Shown: positions 1-10,555, counted from the stretch's first letter. The stretch: DNA of 64,000 nt from an uncultured Rhodospirillales bacterium (GCA_938092065.1 CALKND010000005.1:62001-126000), one strand, 5' to 3'. Program-made: numbers and translations. The notes: generated by a model not told the origin, from the letters alone.

Positions 1-697
1 ACCCCTTAAACGCAAGTCGGGTGCCAAAAATAGCTGTGCCGACACGTACATGGGTAGCTCCAAAACGCACGGCCATCGGATAATCAGCACTCATTCCCAT
101 GCTTAATTCGTCAAGACCATTGCATTTGGCAATATTGGCCAACAAAGCAAAATGCAGGGAAGCTTCTTCGTCCATTGGTGGAACGCACATCAGTCCACAC
201 ACAGGTAGATTCAGCTCATCGCGACATAGGCTTATAAATTCATCCGCCTGAAGGGGTAAAATCCCCGCCTTTTGTTCTTCCTCGCCAGTATTAATCTGTA
301 TCATCAAATCAGGACGATGGCCTGTTTCCTCCATAACACGAGCTATTGTATGAGCTAGTTTTGGACGATCCAAGGTTTCTATAACATTAAAAAGTGCAAG
401 CGCCTGACGGACCTTATTAGATTGTAACGGGCCTATTAAATGAAGACGAACTTCAGGATAGTCAAGTTTTAGCTCTGGCCACTTGACTTTGGCTTCTTGA
501 ACCCGGTTTTCACCAAAAAGTCGCTGACCAGCCTTTAGTACCGGTCGAATAGCATCCGCTGGATGCGTTTTTGAGACCGCAACTAAGGATACTGATTGCA
601 GATCACGCCCATTTTGGTGGACAACAGTTTTAAGTTCGCTCCAAACTTTTTCTAGGTTGCCGATAGAATCTATATTGTTATTGTTTTTAGCAGTCAC
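1..697 (-). CDS. yggS: YggS-type PLP homeostasis protein (C-terminal end cut by window)
   Basis: Cytosolic pyridoxal-phosphate-binding protein of the YggS/PROSC family, which buffers free PLP and has no known enzymatic activity. The reading frame is open from a GTG at 697 to the window edge, about 232 residues, so only the last few residues and the stop are missing. The PLP lysine lies in VAVSKTHP (K43), and the family signatures FGENRVQEA and HLIGPLQSNK follow. The C-terminal part reads LSMGMSADYPMAVRFGATHVRVGTAIFG. The GTG is preceded by AAGGAAG about 8 nt upstream. It diverges from the ThiE-like gene across a very short gap. Confidence 0.93.
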   Translation of the reverse strand, partial: MTAKNNNNIDSIGNLEKVWSELKTVVHQNGRDLQSVSLVAVSKTHPADAIRPVLKAGQRLFGENRVQEAKVKWPELKLDYPEVRLHLIGPLQSNKVRQALALFNVIETLDRPKLAHTIARVMEETGHRPDLMIQINTGEEEQKAGILPLQADEFISLCRDELNLPVCGLMCVPPMDEEASLHFALLANIAKCNGLDELSMGMSADYPMAVRFGATHVRVGTAIFGTRLAFKG

Positions 698-755
698 TTA
701 AATTACTTCCTTGTAATTAGAAAAAACTTTGAAAAGTTTAACAGAACAAAAAGTT

Positions 756-1331
756 ATGCGAAAGCTGCCCCATAGAATTTTACTAACCGACAGTGTTCGT
801 ATAGAGGACCCACGAGATGCTGTAAGAGCTTTACCTGCCCGTAGTGGAGTTATCCTGCGCCACTACAATGTATCTGATCGGGCAGGGTTAGCTCGCGAAC
901 TATTAGCTATTTGTCGCACTAAGAAAATTCCTCTGCTGGTTGCAGGTGACCCAAGCCTCGCAAGAGCCATTGGCGCAGATGGACTACACTTACCTGAAGA
1001 CATGTTGACACACGGACTAGGCCATTGGCGCAGATGGTTGATCCCTGGTGCCTTTCTTTGCGTTGCTGCCCACTCACCCAAAGCACTGCGAAAAGCAGCT
1101 TTAGCGTCAGCAAGCTTTGCATTACTCTCACCTGTTTTTCAGACAGAAAGCCATCCTGGTAGCAAAACCATTGGAATTCACCGTTTCGCCAATTGGACAT
1201 CAAATGCTCAGCTTCCCGTCTACGCCCTAGGAGGCGTCACCCATCAACGTGAAGGCCGCATACTTTCCACAGGGGCAGCCGGTTGGGCTGCCGTTGGGGC
1301 TTTGTCAAACATAAACAAGGACCATGATTAA
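756..1331 (+). CDS. thiamine-phosphate-synthase-like (ThiE/TenI fold) protein
   Basis: A 191-residue TIM-barrel protein of the thiamine monophosphate synthase/TENI family. The segment GADGLHLPEDM matches the family's G-x-H-L strand, and SPVFQTESHPGSKTIG resembles the pyrophosphate-binding GPVFPT-x-TK loop. Near the N-terminus, where true ThiE has a Q-x-R-x-K pyrimidine/diphosphate motif, this protein has ILRHYNV. The frame also opens at a TTG (729), but neither start has a clear ribosome site; ATG 756 gives a normal N-terminus, MRKLPHRILLTD. No other thiamine gene is nearby. Family membership is fairly sure; thiamine phosphate synthase activity is not. Confidence 0.8.
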   Translation: MRKLPHRILLTDSVRIEDPRDAVRALPARSGVILRHYNVSDRAGLARELLAICRTKKIPLLVAGDPSLARAIGADGLHLPEDMLTHGLGHWRRWLIPGAFLCVAAHSPKALRKAALASASFALLSPVFQTESHPGSKTIGIHRFANWTSNAQLPVYALGGVTHQREGRILSTGAAGWAAVGALSNINKDHD

Positions 1332-1407
1332 CAACAGACTATAGTGCCCAGCAAATCTTTCGTATATTAAAGACATCGACCCTGAAGCTTTAGGAGCTCG
1401 CTTCGAC

Positions 1408-1974
1408 ATGACTGATCATTTGAATATAAAAGTTGAAACATATAAATTAACCCGTCGTGGACATCTTTTTTTGTTGGCGCTCATTTTTACAGTAACACTG
1501 ATAATTAGCGGCTGTACCGAGGGGGAGCCTGTAAGTCAAGCTCCAGCGACCTCACCAAATATTAATATAAAGGACCAAAACACCTCTAGTGGTATTTTTG
1601 GAGATGATGGTTTATTTGCAGATGATCCATACGCCGATGGTCGCTCCATTGGCGTCAATAGTTTTTTATGGCGGGCATCCCTAGATACTATTTCCTTTAT
1701 GCCGGTTAGTTCTGCTGACCCATTTGGTGGTGTTATCATTACCGACTGGTATTCAGCCAGCGAGGCGCCAAATGAGCGGTTCAAACTTAATGTATACATA
1801 CTTGGTCGTGCTCTTAGGGCCGATGGTGTACGTGTTGCTGTTTTTCGCCAGATCCTCTCTGCGCAAAGTGGCTGGCGTGATGTCTCTATTAACGATGATA
1901 CAGCAACCAAAATTGAAGACTCAATCCTGACAAGAGCTCGCCAACTTCGAAACGAAATTTTACAGGCCCAATAA
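1408..1974 (+). CDS. DUF3576 family lipoprotein
   Basis: A 188-residue exported lipoprotein of unknown function. A charged N-region, a hydrophobic stretch and the lipobox IISGC (Cys36) predict lipidation and periplasmic membrane anchoring. The mature part contains IGVNSFLWRASLDTISFMPVSSADPFGGVIITDWY, the conserved core of DUF3576, a domain known mainly from Alphaproteobacteria and often found just before leuS. Here it lies 27 bp upstream of leuS on the same strand, with AGGAG 11 nt before the ATG. It is probably co-transcribed with leuS and lptE. Function is unknown; an envelope role is an inference. Confidence 0.85.
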   Translation: MTDHLNIKVETYKLTRRGHLFLLALIFTVTLIISGCTEGEPVSQAPATSPNINIKDQNTSSGIFGDDGLFADDPYADGRSIGVNSFLWRASLDTISFMPVSSADPFGGVIITDWYSASEAPNERFKLNVYILGRALRADGVRVAVFRQILSAQSGWRDVSINDDTATKIEDSILTRARQLRNEILQAQ

Positions 1975-2001
1975 TTAAGAAACGGAGAAAAACCAACCGT
2001 T

Positions 2002-4536
2002 ATGTCGAACTATAATGCAAGGGCAACCGAAGCTAAATGGCAGGCCAAGTGGGACAAAATGGGTTCTTTCAACGTAAAAGTTGATCCCTCTAAGCCCAAG
2101 TATTACGTACTGGAAATGTTTCCCTACCCCTCAGGTCGCATCCACATGGGCCATGTCCGCAACTACACACTTGGCGATCTTGTCGCACGCTATAAGAGGG
2201 CCCGTGGATTTAACGTGCTGCATCCTATGGGCTGGGATGCCTTCGGGTTGCCAGCCGAAAACGCTGCCATTGCCAATAATGTACCACCAGCGAAATGGAC
2301 CCAAGACAACATCGCTAACATGCGTAATCAGCTAAAGAGTATGGGCCTGTCTTATGACTGGAACCGCGAGCTGACCACCTGCGAGCCCGATTATTACCGT
2401 CATGAACAAAAGATGTTTCTCGACTTTCTTGAAGCAGGGCTTGTCTACCGTAAAGAGTCGTGGGTCAACTGGGATCCAATAGAAAATACAGTTCTCGCCA
2501 ATGAGCAAGTTATCGATGGAAAGGGCTGGCGATCTGGTGCGAATGTAGAAAAACGAAAACTCTCCCAATGGTTCCTTAAAATTACTGAGTATGCAGATGA
2601 TTTACTTGATTCACTTCAAGAGCTAGATCGCTGGCCTGACCGAGTTCGACTAATGCAAGAAAACTGGATTGGCCGCTCAGAAGGAGCGCACATCCAGTTT
2701 GAGCTTAGCGGTCGCGACGATCGACTTAATGTTTTCACCACCCGCCCAGATACTCTTTTTGGGGCCTCGTTTATGGCGATTGCTGCAAATCATCCGCTAG
2801 CCCTGGAAATGGCCAATGGGAATACAAAATTAACAGAATTTATTGCCGATTGTAATCGTTTGGGTACTAGTGAGGCCGATATTGAAACCGCAGAAAAGAT
2901 AGGTATCGATACAGGCATTAAGGCTAAACATCCCTTTGACGTGACTAGAGAATTACAAGTCTTCGCCGCAAATTTTGTACTTATGGACTATGGGACAGGT
3001 GCTATCTTTGGATGCCCAGCCCACGATCAACGGGATCTTGATTTCGCCCGCAAGTATGGTCTGAACGTAACCCCGGTTGTTGCTCCAAAAAACGCTGATC
3101 CAACAACCTTTCACGTTTCAAATAAAGCCTTTGTCGAAGACGGAGTTTTAATAAATTCTGATTTCCTAAACGGCAAGAGTATCTCAGAAGCAAAATCAGC
3201 CTCAATAAAAAAGCTTATTGATGAAGGCCGTGGGGAAAGCATGGTCAATTTTCGACTACGTGACTGGGGTATTTCGCGTCAACGCTACTGGGGTTGCCCA
3301 ATTCCGATTATTCATTGTCACACATGTGGAATTGTCCCAGTCCCTGCCGAGCAGTTGCCTGTCATTTTGCCTGAAGATGTTAGCTTTGAAAAACCTGGGA
3401 ACCCACTTGAGCACCATCCCACCTGGAAAAATGTAGATTGTCCAAAATGTTTAAAACAGGCCATACGTGAAACTGATACCTTTGATACATTCTTCGAATC
3501 ATCCTGGTATTTTGCCCGTTTTTGTTCATCTCCACCGGACCAAGCTTTTAAAAAGGATTCTGCTGACTATTGGTTGCCGGTCGATCAATATATTGGTGGC
3601 ATAGAGCATGCCGTGTTACATCTTCTTTATTCCCGCTTTTTTACCCGTGCATTGAAACAATGTGGCTATCTGGCCCTTAAAGAGCCGTTTGCCGGTCTTA
3701 TGACACAAGGTATGATCTGTCACAAAACCTATCAAGATTCAAATGGCAATTGGCTATTGCCGGAGGAGGCCGAAGACACAAGTGCTCCGGTCACGGTCGG
3801 ACGGTCTATAAAAATGAGCAAATCAAAAAAGAATGTCGTGGACCCCGAAGAGATCATTAACAATTACGGTGCGGATACAGCGCGCCTTTTTATGTTATCA
3901 GATAGCCCCCCCGATAGAGATCTTGATTGGACAGATTCTGGCATTGATGGAGCATGGCGTTTCATCAATCGCCTGTGGCGTATGATGACTGAGCTTCAAA
4001 TACCACTGGCTAACATTGGCTCCCCACTGCCAGAAAATCGATCCAAGACTGTTGAGAATATACACCGGAAGATACACAAAACTGTTGCCTCTGTTTCTAA
4101 CGATCTTGACAAATTTCATTTTAACAAGGCTATCGCGCGCATTCGAGAGTTAACAAATACATTAGATGCCCTTGATGGAAATGAAGCTGGCGCCAGCTGG
4201 GTTATGCGTCAGGGCTTTGAAACAATTGTACGCCTAATTGGACCCATGATGCCCCACATTGCTGAAGAGCTGTGGCAACAACTGGGCCATGATATTATGC
4301 TTACAAATACGCCATGGCCTATCGTCAATAAAAACCTTTTAATTGAAGCAAATTCAACCATTGCGGTGCAGGTCAATGGTAAGCTGAAGGGGACAATACA
4401 ATTGCCCATAGGCTGCAAGGATAAAGAAGCAGAAGAAGCGGCCATGGCCTTACCAAAAGTTGCAGAAGCTTTAAAAAACATAGCTATCAAAAAAATAATC
4501 ATTGTGCCAGATAGGATCATAAATGTTGTTATTTAG
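2002..4536 (+). CDS. leuS: leucyl-tRNA synthetase
   Basis: Class I aminoacyl-tRNA synthetase that charges tRNA-Leu in the cytosol. At 844 residues it is close to the usual bacterial length. The HIGH motif appears as HMGH (48-51) after FPYPSGRI, the CP1 editing domain follows ([27 protein letters not shown]), and KMSKS lies at 604-608. The zinc-type insertion [11 protein letters not shown] and CPKCLKQ is present. The C-terminus keeps the VQVNGKLKG motif. The gene overlaps the start of lptE by 14 bp, which suggests translational coupling. Confidence 0.98.
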   Translation: MSNYNARATEAKWQAKWDKMGSFNVKVDPSKPKYYVLEMFPYPSGRIHMGHVRNYTLGDLVARYKRARGFNVLHPMGWDAFGLPAENAAIANNVPPAKWTQDNIANMRNQLKSMGLSYDWNRELTTCEPDYYRHEQKMFLDFLEAGLVYRKESWVNWDPIENTVLANEQVIDGKGWRSGANVEKRKLSQWFLKITEYADDLLDSLQELDRWPDRVRLMQENWIGRSEGAHIQFELSGRDDRLNVFTTRPDTLFGASFMAIAANHPLALEMANGNTKLTEFIADCNRLGTSEADIETAEKIGIDTGIKAKHPFDVTRELQVFAANFVLMDYGTGAIFGCPAHDQRDLDFARKYGLNVTPVVAPKNADPTTFHVSNKAFVEDGVLINSDFLNGKSISEAKSASIKKLIDEGRGESMVNFRLRDWGISRQRYWGCPIPIIHCHTCGIVPVPAEQLPVILPEDVSFEKPGNPLEHHPTWKNVDCPKCLKQAIRETDTFDTFFESSWYFARFCSSPPDQAFKKDSADYWLPVDQYIGGIEHAVLHLLYSRFFTRALKQCGYLALKEPFAGLMTQGMICHKTYQDSNGNWLLPEEAEDTSAPVTVGRSIKMSKSKKNVVDPEEIINNYGADTARLFMLSDSPPDRDLDWTDSGIDGAWRFINRLWRMMTELQIPLANIGSPLPENRSKTVENIHRKIHKTVASVSNDLDKFHFNKAIARIRELTNTLDALDGNEAGASWVMRQGFETIVRLIGPMMPHIAEELWQQLGHDIMLTNTPWPIVNKNLLIEANSTIAVQVNGKLKGTIQLPIGCKDKEAEEAAMALPKVAEALKNIAIKKIIIVPDRIINVVI

Positions 4537-5083
4537 ATGCCAGTTCTCTAGTGGGCTAAAGCTATTTTTTACCGCACTTATTTTGGTAATGATTAGCTTA
4601 CTTGGCGCATGTGGCTATACACCTCTTTATGACCAGCGCGCTAGCACTGGGCATAGTGTAAACAAACAATTGGAACTCATTCAAATTGAACCAATTCAAG
4701 ATCGAATTGGTCACCTTCTTCATAATAATCTGCTTATGCGTATTAATCCTAGAGGGGAACCAGCAAACCCACTGTACACACTTCATGTCATACTTGAAGA
4801 AAATAGCACCAATCTTGGAGTTAAAAAATCAGCGGTTGTAACACGAGGAAATCTAAGGGTATCGGCTACCTTTACTTTATCAAAAATAACCGATGTAAAC
4901 GCTATAATTAAAACCGATATATTGACAACCGCAACGGTTACATCAATTAGTAGTTATGATATTCCCCAAGCCCAGTACACAGCCCTTACCGCATTAAAGG
5001 ATGCCCAAACTAGGGCTATCAAGGAAATTTCCGATAACATTAGAACACGACTTGGTATTTATTTTCACCAGAGCTTAAATTAG
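4523..5083 (+). CDS. lptE: LPS-assembly lipoprotein LptE
   Basis: Outer-membrane lipoprotein that plugs the LptD barrel and helps deliver lipopolysaccharide to the cell surface. The 186-residue product has a hydrophobic signal segment with lipobox LLGAC (Cys30), followed by the family-typical GYTPLYDQR start of the mature protein. The central region fits the LptE fold, with [16 protein letters not shown]-like strands (here [17 protein letters not shown]). The start overlaps the 3' end of leuS, and holA follows; leuS-lptE-holA is a common order in Gram-negative bacteria and supports the call. LptD is not in this window. Confidence 0.9.
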   Translation: MLLFRCQFSSGLKLFFTALILVMISLLGACGYTPLYDQRASTGHSVNKQLELIQIEPIQDRIGHLLHNNLLMRINPRGEPANPLYTLHVILEENSTNLGVKKSAVVTRGNLRVSATFTLSKITDVNAIIKTDILTTATVTSISSYDIPQAQYTALTALKDAQTRAIKEISDNIRTRLGIYFHQSLN

Positions 5084-5120
5084 TCCTTTCCCTTACACAT
5101 AATATACGGAGAAGCTAAAC

Positions 5121-6143
5121 ATGAAAATTGTAGGTTCCCGTCAAGATAACTTTATCAACCAACCTAATCCTGAAATTGCCTGTATTATGTTATTTGGTCC
5201 GGACAGGGGCCTCGTCCATGAACGCGCTCTAACATTGGTTAAAACCGTGGTAGATGATCTGAAAGATCCTTTTAGAGTAGTCGAAATTCATGGGGCCGAC
5301 TTAAAAAGTGACCCGACTCGTCTAGCCGATGAAGCAAAGGCAATCGCCTTTGGTGGCGGTCGTCGCTTGATTCTAATTAAAAATGTTAATGACGCCATAA
5401 CAAAAAACATTGCTGACTATATAGAAATTGCTACCCCAGAGGATGCATTGATTATTATTGAAGGTGGAGAACTTGGTCCTCGCTCAAGTTTGCGAAAGCT
5501 CTTTGAAAAAGCTAAAAAAGCCGCTTCCATTGCTTGCTATGGCGATAATGCGCGTAATCTTCCCATAGTCATTAATGAGACACTTACTGCCCATGGATTA
5601 AAACCAACGCGAGATGCCATGACCTATCTGGTAAATAACCTTGGATCAGATCGATCCATTACCAGAGGCGAGCTTGAAAAACTATCACTTTATATGGGCG
5701 CACCTGGCTCCGTCGAGCTTACGGACGCTATGGCAGCGATCAATGATAACGCGGCAATTGCAATGGATGATATTACCCAAGCTGTCGGGTACGGCGACAA
5801 AACTAAATTAGACAAAGCGCTTATTCGGACATTGGGAGAAGGCATTCACCCAATTCAAATTATTCGAGCAGCATCCCGGCACTTTTTACGACTGCACGAG
5901 GCTGCAGGAATAGTCGCAAGTGGCAAAGATCCCGACATAGCCATGAAATCACTCAAACCACCTGTAATGTTTATGCACGTAGACAAGTTTAGACTGCAGT
6001 TACAACGCTGGCATCCAGCGCGCATAAGAGACGCGCTTGATTTATTGACAATGGCTGAAATGGACTGCAAAACTACAGGAGAGCCCGTTGTAGCTATTTG
6101 TTGGCGTACTCTCATGCGCATTACACAAGCAGCCAATCATTAA
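5121..6143 (+). CDS. holA: DNA polymerase III subunit delta
   Basis: Clamp-loader subunit delta, which opens the beta sliding clamp. The 340-residue protein has the family pattern: LFGPDRGLVHERAL near residue 27, an AAA-like domain with LILIKNVND and ALIIIEGGELGPRSSLRKLFEKA, and a C-terminal alpha-helical collar (GEGIHPIQIIRAASRHFLRLHEA, ICWRTLMRITQ). It follows lptE by 37 bp with GGAG 10 nt before the ATG. It is the last gene of the rightward leuS group and converges on parB; no strong terminator hairpin is visible in the roughly 118-bp gap. Confidence 0.93.
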   Translation: MKIVGSRQDNFINQPNPEIACIMLFGPDRGLVHERALTLVKTVVDDLKDPFRVVEIHGADLKSDPTRLADEAKAIAFGGGRRLILIKNVNDAITKNIADYIEIATPEDALIIIEGGELGPRSSLRKLFEKAKKAASIACYGDNARNLPIVINETLTAHGLKPTRDAMTYLVNNLGSDRSITRGELEKLSLYMGAPGSVELTDAMAAINDNAAIAMDDITQAVGYGDKTKLDKALIRTLGEGIHPIQIIRAASRHFLRLHEAAGIVASGKDPDIAMKSLKPPVMFMHVDKFRLQLQRWHPARIRDALDLLTMAEMDCKTTGEPVVAICWRTLMRITQAANH

Positions 6144-6261
6144 ATTGTAAAACACCAATATCTGTACGATCTAGAACAAACAATTATTATTTGCTTTAGC
6201 CATCACACATTGTTTTAGTATCCCAGACAAAGCAAAAATTATTATTTAAATCCTAATTAGA

Positions 6262-7155
6262 TTATGCCTTTTTTTGCTTTCGACTAAGACGAGCAAGAAT
6301 GTCGTCTAGCTGATTCAGTCCATTATATTGAATTGTCAAGGTGCCGCGACCATCATTGAATTTTATATCTACCTTAAGCCCAAGTGTGTCTGATATATCT
6401 CGCTCAAGTGCCAAAGTGTCCGGGTCTTTAGCCAGCGTTTGAGACGTAAACCTGTTCTTGCCAGCATTTTCTTTTTTTACTAGTTGTTCTGTTTGTCTAA
6501 CATTAAGTTCATGTTTTATAACGATTTTTGTAAGTTTCTTCATATTATTTGCGCTTAAAAGCGCGCGCCCATGACCTGCACTCAAGCGTCCATCATCAAT
6601 CATAGTCTTAATAAATTCCGGCAGTGACAGAAGTCGGAGAGTATTGGCCACATGGCTCCGGCTTTTGCCCATTGCCTTAGCCAACTCTTCCTGAGTGTGT
6701 TTAAATTCCTTCATTAAGCGCTCATACCCATCAGCTTCATCTAATGGGGAAAGGTCTTGGCGTTGCAGATTTTCAATTAAGGCTATTTCAAGAGTTTCCT
6801 GATCGTTGAGATCCTTAACAATGACTGGAACTTCATGCAACTTGGCTTTCTGTGCAGCCCGCCAGCGCCTCTCACCTGCGATGATTTCATACAAATTGGG
6901 ACTATTTGTGTCAGTTAAGGCTCGAACCAATAAAGGTTGCAATACCCCTTTTTCAGCAATTGAGCGGCTTAACTCATCAATACCGTCACCGTCCATGTGT
7001 TGGCGTGGCTGATACTTTCCTGGTTGCAGAAATTCAATTGGAACCATTTTTCCTGCACGGCCACTATCAAGTTTGGGAGAATTATCTTCACCCTCTCCCA
7101 AAAGAGCTGACAGCCCACGACCTAGTTTACGTTTTTTATTGTCAACTCGGCTCAT
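6262..7155 (-). CDS. parB: chromosome partitioning protein ParB
   Basis: Centromere-binding CTPase of the chromosomal ParABS system. The 297-residue protein has the N-terminal LGRGLSALLG segment that in relatives contacts ParA, the ParB/Spo0J domain with KYQPR (48-52) and GERRWRAA (94-101, the nucleotide-binding arginine box), and a helix-turn-helix around EELAKAMGKSRSHVANTLRLL. The C-terminus would form the dimerisation domain. It sits 5 bp after parA in one operon. Its predicted sites, two perfect parS sequences, lie 1.5-3.4 kb upstream in the same gene cluster. Confidence 0.97.
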   Translation of the reverse strand: MSRVDNKKRKLGRGLSALLGEGEDNSPKLDSGRAGKMVPIEFLQPGKYQPRQHMDGDGIDELSRSIAEKGVLQPLLVRALTDTNSPNLYEIIAGERRWRAAQKAKLHEVPVIVKDLNDQETLEIALIENLQRQDLSPLDEADGYERLMKEFKHTQEELAKAMGKSRSHVANTLRLLSLPEFIKTMIDDGRLSAGHGRALLSANNMKKLTKIVIKHELNVRQTEQLVKKENAGKNRFTSQTLAKDPDTLALERDISDTLGLKVDIKFNDGRGTLTIQYNGLNQLDDILARLSRKQKKA

Positions 7156-7160
7156 GTTAA

Positions 7161-8006
7161 TTAAACCTTACGTTCACGACGAATAACTTCGCCTGCCAAA
7201 TGCAAATATGCTTGTGACCCAGCACAAGCCATGTCATAGACTAAAACTGGACGTCCATAAGACGGTGCCTCAGAAACTTTCACATTTCGGGGAATTACAG
7301 TTTTGTATACCTTTTCCCCAAAATATTCTCGAACATCCGCAGCAACTTGATCAGATAAATTATTACGCTTGTCAAACATGGTTAGAACAATACCCTGTAG
7401 TTCTAGATCTGGATTAAAGCCTTTGCGAATACGCTCAATTGATTTTATTAAATGACTAATACCCTCAAGGGCAAAAAACTCGCATTGAAGAGGAACAAGC
7501 ACTGCATGGGCTGCAACCAGAGCATTAATGGTCAACAGCCCTAATGCGGGGGGGCTGTCTATCAGCACATAATCATAAAAGCTATCTTTGCCACTCGGAC
7601 CTATAATGTTAACTAAGGCACGACGTAAGCTAAATTCGCGTTCATCGACGTCTACCAGTTCAATCTCTGCGCCACTTAAGTCTATACCTGATGGAACTAT
7701 ATCAAGACCAGGTATATCCGTCGGCTGTATAGCCTCAGATAAACGGATTTGTTCCATTACAACATGATAAATGTTACGACTTCTAGCATCCTTACTTACG
7801 CCTAGACCAGTACTCGCATTTCCTTGTGGGTCAAGATCTATAATAAGAATTTTTTTCTTTATAGCAGCTAGGGCCGTCGCCAGATTAATTGCCGTTGTTG
7901 TCTTTCCAACACCACCTTTCTGATTGGCCACAGCAATAATACGAGTTACTGCTTTTTGCCAGCCAAGGGGGTTTGTCTCAAGTGATTCTGGTGTGTTCTT
8001 GATCAT
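7161..8006 (-). CDS. parA: chromosome partitioning ATPase ParA
   Basis: Deviant Walker-A ATPase that moves ParB-parS complexes and so segregates replicated origins. The 281-residue product shows NQKGGVGKTTTAINLA (signature lysines at 30 and 35), the Walker A' segment KKKILIIDLDPQGNAST and the Walker B region DYVLIDSPPALGLLTINAL. The ATG overlaps the rsmG stop as ATGA, so translation is probably coupled. The chromosomal rather than plasmid type is supported by the rsmG-parA-parB order and the near-origin location. Confidence 0.97.
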   Translation of the reverse strand: MIKNTPESLETNPLGWQKAVTRIIAVANQKGGVGKTTTAINLATALAAIKKKILIIDLDPQGNASTGLGVSKDARSRNIYHVVMEQIRLSEAIQPTDIPGLDIVPSGIDLSGAEIELVDVDEREFSLRRALVNIIGPSGKDSFYDYVLIDSPPALGLLTINALVAAHAVLVPLQCEFFALEGISHLIKSIERIRKGFNPDLELQGIVLTMFDKRNNLSDQVAADVREYFGEKVYKTVIPRNVKVSEAPSYGRPVLVYDMACAGSQAYLHLAGEVIRRERKV

Positions 8007-8620
8007 ACGAGTCGCTTCACATTCTCCAATTTGAGAATCGTCCCAGAAGGGTCTGACTGGCTCTGAATTTTAGTGACCTTCATCATCCAGTTTTTCTCGG
8101 TTTGGATCAATTCCTCATCGACTTTTTTACCTTTAAGGAACAAGCATGTTGAATCCTTCCGCAAGAAAGGCTCCGCTAAAACCAGCAGTTTTTCAAGAGG
8201 CGCCAAGCCACGGGAGATAACGACATCAACTGGACCGCTCAGTAAGTCCTCTATTCTGCAATTCTGCAGACGAACTAGAGGATTAGCTTCAGTTTTTCGC
8301 ACAGCCTCAGCTAAAAAAGCACACTTGCGCCCGTCGCTCTCAACCATTGTCACTTGCGGGCCACCCAAAATTGCCAACACCAAACCCGGAAAACCAGCGC
8401 CACTCCCAAAATCCAAAATTGTGCACTTCGGTCGGGGCAATAAGGGCATCAGCTGTGCAGAATCCAACATATGTCTATTCCATAAATCAGCAATAGTATT
8501 GCTACCTACTAAATTAATTTTTTTCTGCCATTTTTCTAATAGTTCCGCATAGACCCTCAGGCGTTGTAATGTTTCCTTACTAACGCCTGTCGCTTTCTGA
8601 AATTGTTTCACGTGAAACAT
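8003..8620 (-). CDS. rsmG: 16S rRNA (guanine-N7)-methyltransferase RsmG (GidB)
   Basis: Methylates guanine 527 of 16S rRNA using S-adenosylmethionine. The 205-residue product has the Rossmann motif ILDFGSGAGFPGLVLA (about 68-83), an acidic VESDGRKCAFL loop, and VVISRGLAPLEKLL. The ATG at 8620 is preferred over a TTG one codon earlier; it overlaps the mnmG stop as TGATG. The first six codons, MFHVKQ, are encoded by a perfect parS sequence that begins with the TG of the start codon. It is coupled to mnmG upstream and to parA downstream. Confidence 0.96.
   Translation of the reverse strand: MFHVKQFQKATGVSKETLQRLRVYAELLEKWQKKINLVGSNTIADLWNRHMLDSAQLMPLLPRPKCTILDFGSGAGFPGLVLAILGGPQVTMVESDGRKCAFLAEAVRKTEANPLVRLQNCRIEDLLSGPVDVVISRGLAPLEKLLVLAEPFLRKDSTCLFLKGKKVDEELIQTEKNWMMKVTKIQSQSDPSGTILKLENVKRLV
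8604..8619. promoter_or_regulatory. parS centromere site 1 (overlaps rsmG start)
   Basis: TGTTTCACGTGAAACA, a perfect 16-bp palindrome identical to the bacterial parS consensus bound by ParB. It lies across the rsmG start codon and codons 2-6, about 10 kb from the probable origin and 1.5 kb upstream of parB. ParB spreading from it would cover the mnmG-rsmG junction. Confidence 0.95.
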
Positions 8621-10503
8621 CAAGACTTTACCTTATCGCGCCGGCGCACGTGGGTAAGTAGGGCCGTCAAAGCAGCAGGGGTGACCCCAGAAATACGAGC
8701 TGCGGCAGCCAATGTCGCGGGCCGTGCCTGTTCCAGCTTCCCACTAACTTCCGTCGACAAACCGGGCATGGTCTTATAATCTAGATCATTAGGTATGGCT
8801 AAGACTTGATCTCGCCGAAAGGCCCTTACGTCTAACTCTTGTCTTTCAAGATAACTTCTATAATGAGCATCAATTTCAATTTGCTCCATAATATCCAAGG
8901 GTATTTTTTTCAGCTCCGGCCATAAGGGAATAAGGGCGTCTCGGTTAATGCCCCTGTAAGACAAGAGCTCCTTGGCGCAACGGCGCACTCCGTCCTGATT
9001 AATATTAAGCCCCAAAGCAGCCAACTGGTTTGGGGTTGCCGACAAATTATCAAGAAGTTTGCGAGCCTCATTTAAGGAACTGGTTTTGTTTTGAAACACC
9101 CTTTTTCTTTGCTCGTTAACAAGACCCAGCTTAATACCCTTAGCAGTAAGTCTCTGGTCCGCATTGTCAGCACGAAGTGCTAGTCGGTATTCAGCGCGCG
9201 ATGTGAACATACGATAAGGCTCTTCGGTTCCTAATGTAACTAGATCATCAATTAAAACGCCTATATAAGCGTCGGCCCTATCTAGAACGAAAGGTTGGGA
9301 CTCAAAACTACTGCTGCCAGCAACAATGGCGGCATTTACACCGGCCATCAGGCCCTGCGCTGCAGCTTCTTCATATCCAGTTGTTCCATTAATCTGCCCA
9401 GCCAAGAACAAGCCTGGCGCCCGAAATGTCTGCAAGGACGGAGCCAGTTCGCGAGGGTCGACGAAATCATACTCAATTGCATAGCCCGGCTGAAGCATAA
9501 TTGCTCGCTCCAACCCAGGAATTGATTTCAACAAGTCAAGTTGGACATCCTCAGGTAGAGAAGTGGAAATGCCATTGGGATATATTGTCGGATCGTCTAG
9601 GCCTTCGGGCTCCAGAAAGATCTGATGGCGCTCACGTTTGGCAAAACGCACAACTTTGTCCTCAATGGAAGGACAGTAGCGCGGCCCTGCACCTTCTATC
9701 TGTCCTGAATAAAGCGGAGCGCGATCCAGATTATCCCGAATTAAATCATGAGTGGCAACTGTTGTGCCAGTGATATAACAGGAAATTTGTGGCACCATTA
9801 TCTTATTCGTCATAAAAGAAAAGGGTACTGGTGGTTCGTCCCCGGGCTGCTCCTGCAAAATAGAATAATTAATAGTGCGGCCGTCAAGGCGAGGTGGCGT
9901 TCCTGTTTTCAAGCGGCCTAGACGAAACCCCAATTTTTCAATTGTTTCAGCCAGGCCAACAACCGGAGCTTCACCAGCTCTTCCAGCTGGTGTTTGTTTA
10001 ATTCCAAGGTGAATAATTCCACGCAGAAAAGTGCCCGTAGTAATTACCACTGCTGCGGCCTTTAAAGTTTTGCCTTGTGCGGTAATAACACCGGTCACCC
10101 TCCCAGAAGTATCAAAAATTAAGTCTTCAGCAGAACAAGCAGCCATATGCAAGTTCTGCTGATTAGCTAACAAAGCTTGAACCGCTTTTTTATAGAGGCC
10201 TCTATCTGCTTGGGCGCGCGGGCCCCAAACCGCTGGGCCCTTGCGACGGTTTAGCATACGAAACTGTATGCCAGAAGCATCAATGGCCCGACCCATTATA
10301 CCATCCAGAGCATCAACCTCACGAACCAGCTGCCCCTTGGCGAGGCCACCAATAGCTGGGTTACAAGACATTTCACCGACAGTATCCATCCGGTGAGTCA
10401 GTAGCAGGGTATCAGCACCCATGCGAGCGGCCGCTGCTGCGGCCTCCGTACCGGCATGTCCGCCACCAATAACTATGACGTCATATGTGTTCTTACTTAA
10501 CAT
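8620..10503 (-). CDS. mnmG: tRNA uridine-5-carboxymethylaminomethyl modification enzyme MnmG (GidA)
   Basis: FAD-dependent subunit of the MnmE-MnmG complex that modifies U34 of several tRNAs. From ATG 10503 the product is 627 residues, matching the family. It begins [22 protein letters not shown], with the FAD-binding glycine motif at 13-18, then [12 protein letters not shown], the FAD segment [12 protein letters not shown], and the C-terminal helical domain ([33 protein letters not shown]). An in-frame GTG at 10584 would add 27 residues encoded partly by parS and is unlikely to be the start. mnmE lies just upstream. Confidence 0.97.
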   Translation of the reverse strand: MLSKNTYDVIVIGGGHAGTEAAAAAARMGADTLLLTHRMDTVGEMSCNPAIGGLAKGQLVREVDALDGIMGRAIDASGIQFRMLNRRKGPAVWGPRAQADRGLYKKAVQALLANQQNLHMAACSAEDLIFDTSGRVTGVITAQGKTLKAAAVVITTGTFLRGIIHLGIKQTPAGRAGEAPVVGLAETIEKLGFRLGRLKTGTPPRLDGRTINYSILQEQPGDEPPVPFSFMTNKIMVPQISCYITGTTVATHDLIRDNLDRAPLYSGQIEGAGPRYCPSIEDKVVRFAKRERHQIFLEPEGLDDPTIYPNGISTSLPEDVQLDLLKSIPGLERAIMLQPGYAIEYDFVDPRELAPSLQTFRAPGLFLAGQINGTTGYEEAAAQGLMAGVNAAIVAGSSSFESQPFVLDRADAYIGVLIDDLVTLGTEEPYRMFTSRAEYRLALRADNADQRLTAKGIKLGLVNEQRKRVFQNKTSSLNEARKLLDNLSATPNQLAALGLNINQDGVRRCAKELLSYRGINRDALIPLWPELKKIPLDIMEQIEIDAHYRSYLERQELDVRAFRRDQVLAIPNDLDYKTMPGLSTEVSGKLEQARPATLAAAARISGVTPAALTALLTHVRRRDKVKS

Positions 10504-10555
10504 GCCAAGAATGTAGGCATGCCGCCTTCTAGAGTCAAAGCATTGCTCACCATAT

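Noticed and set aside
8073-8552. 159-codon plus-strand frame over rsmG
   Set aside because: It is opposite to a coding gene with complete methyltransferase motifs and shows no domain of its own.
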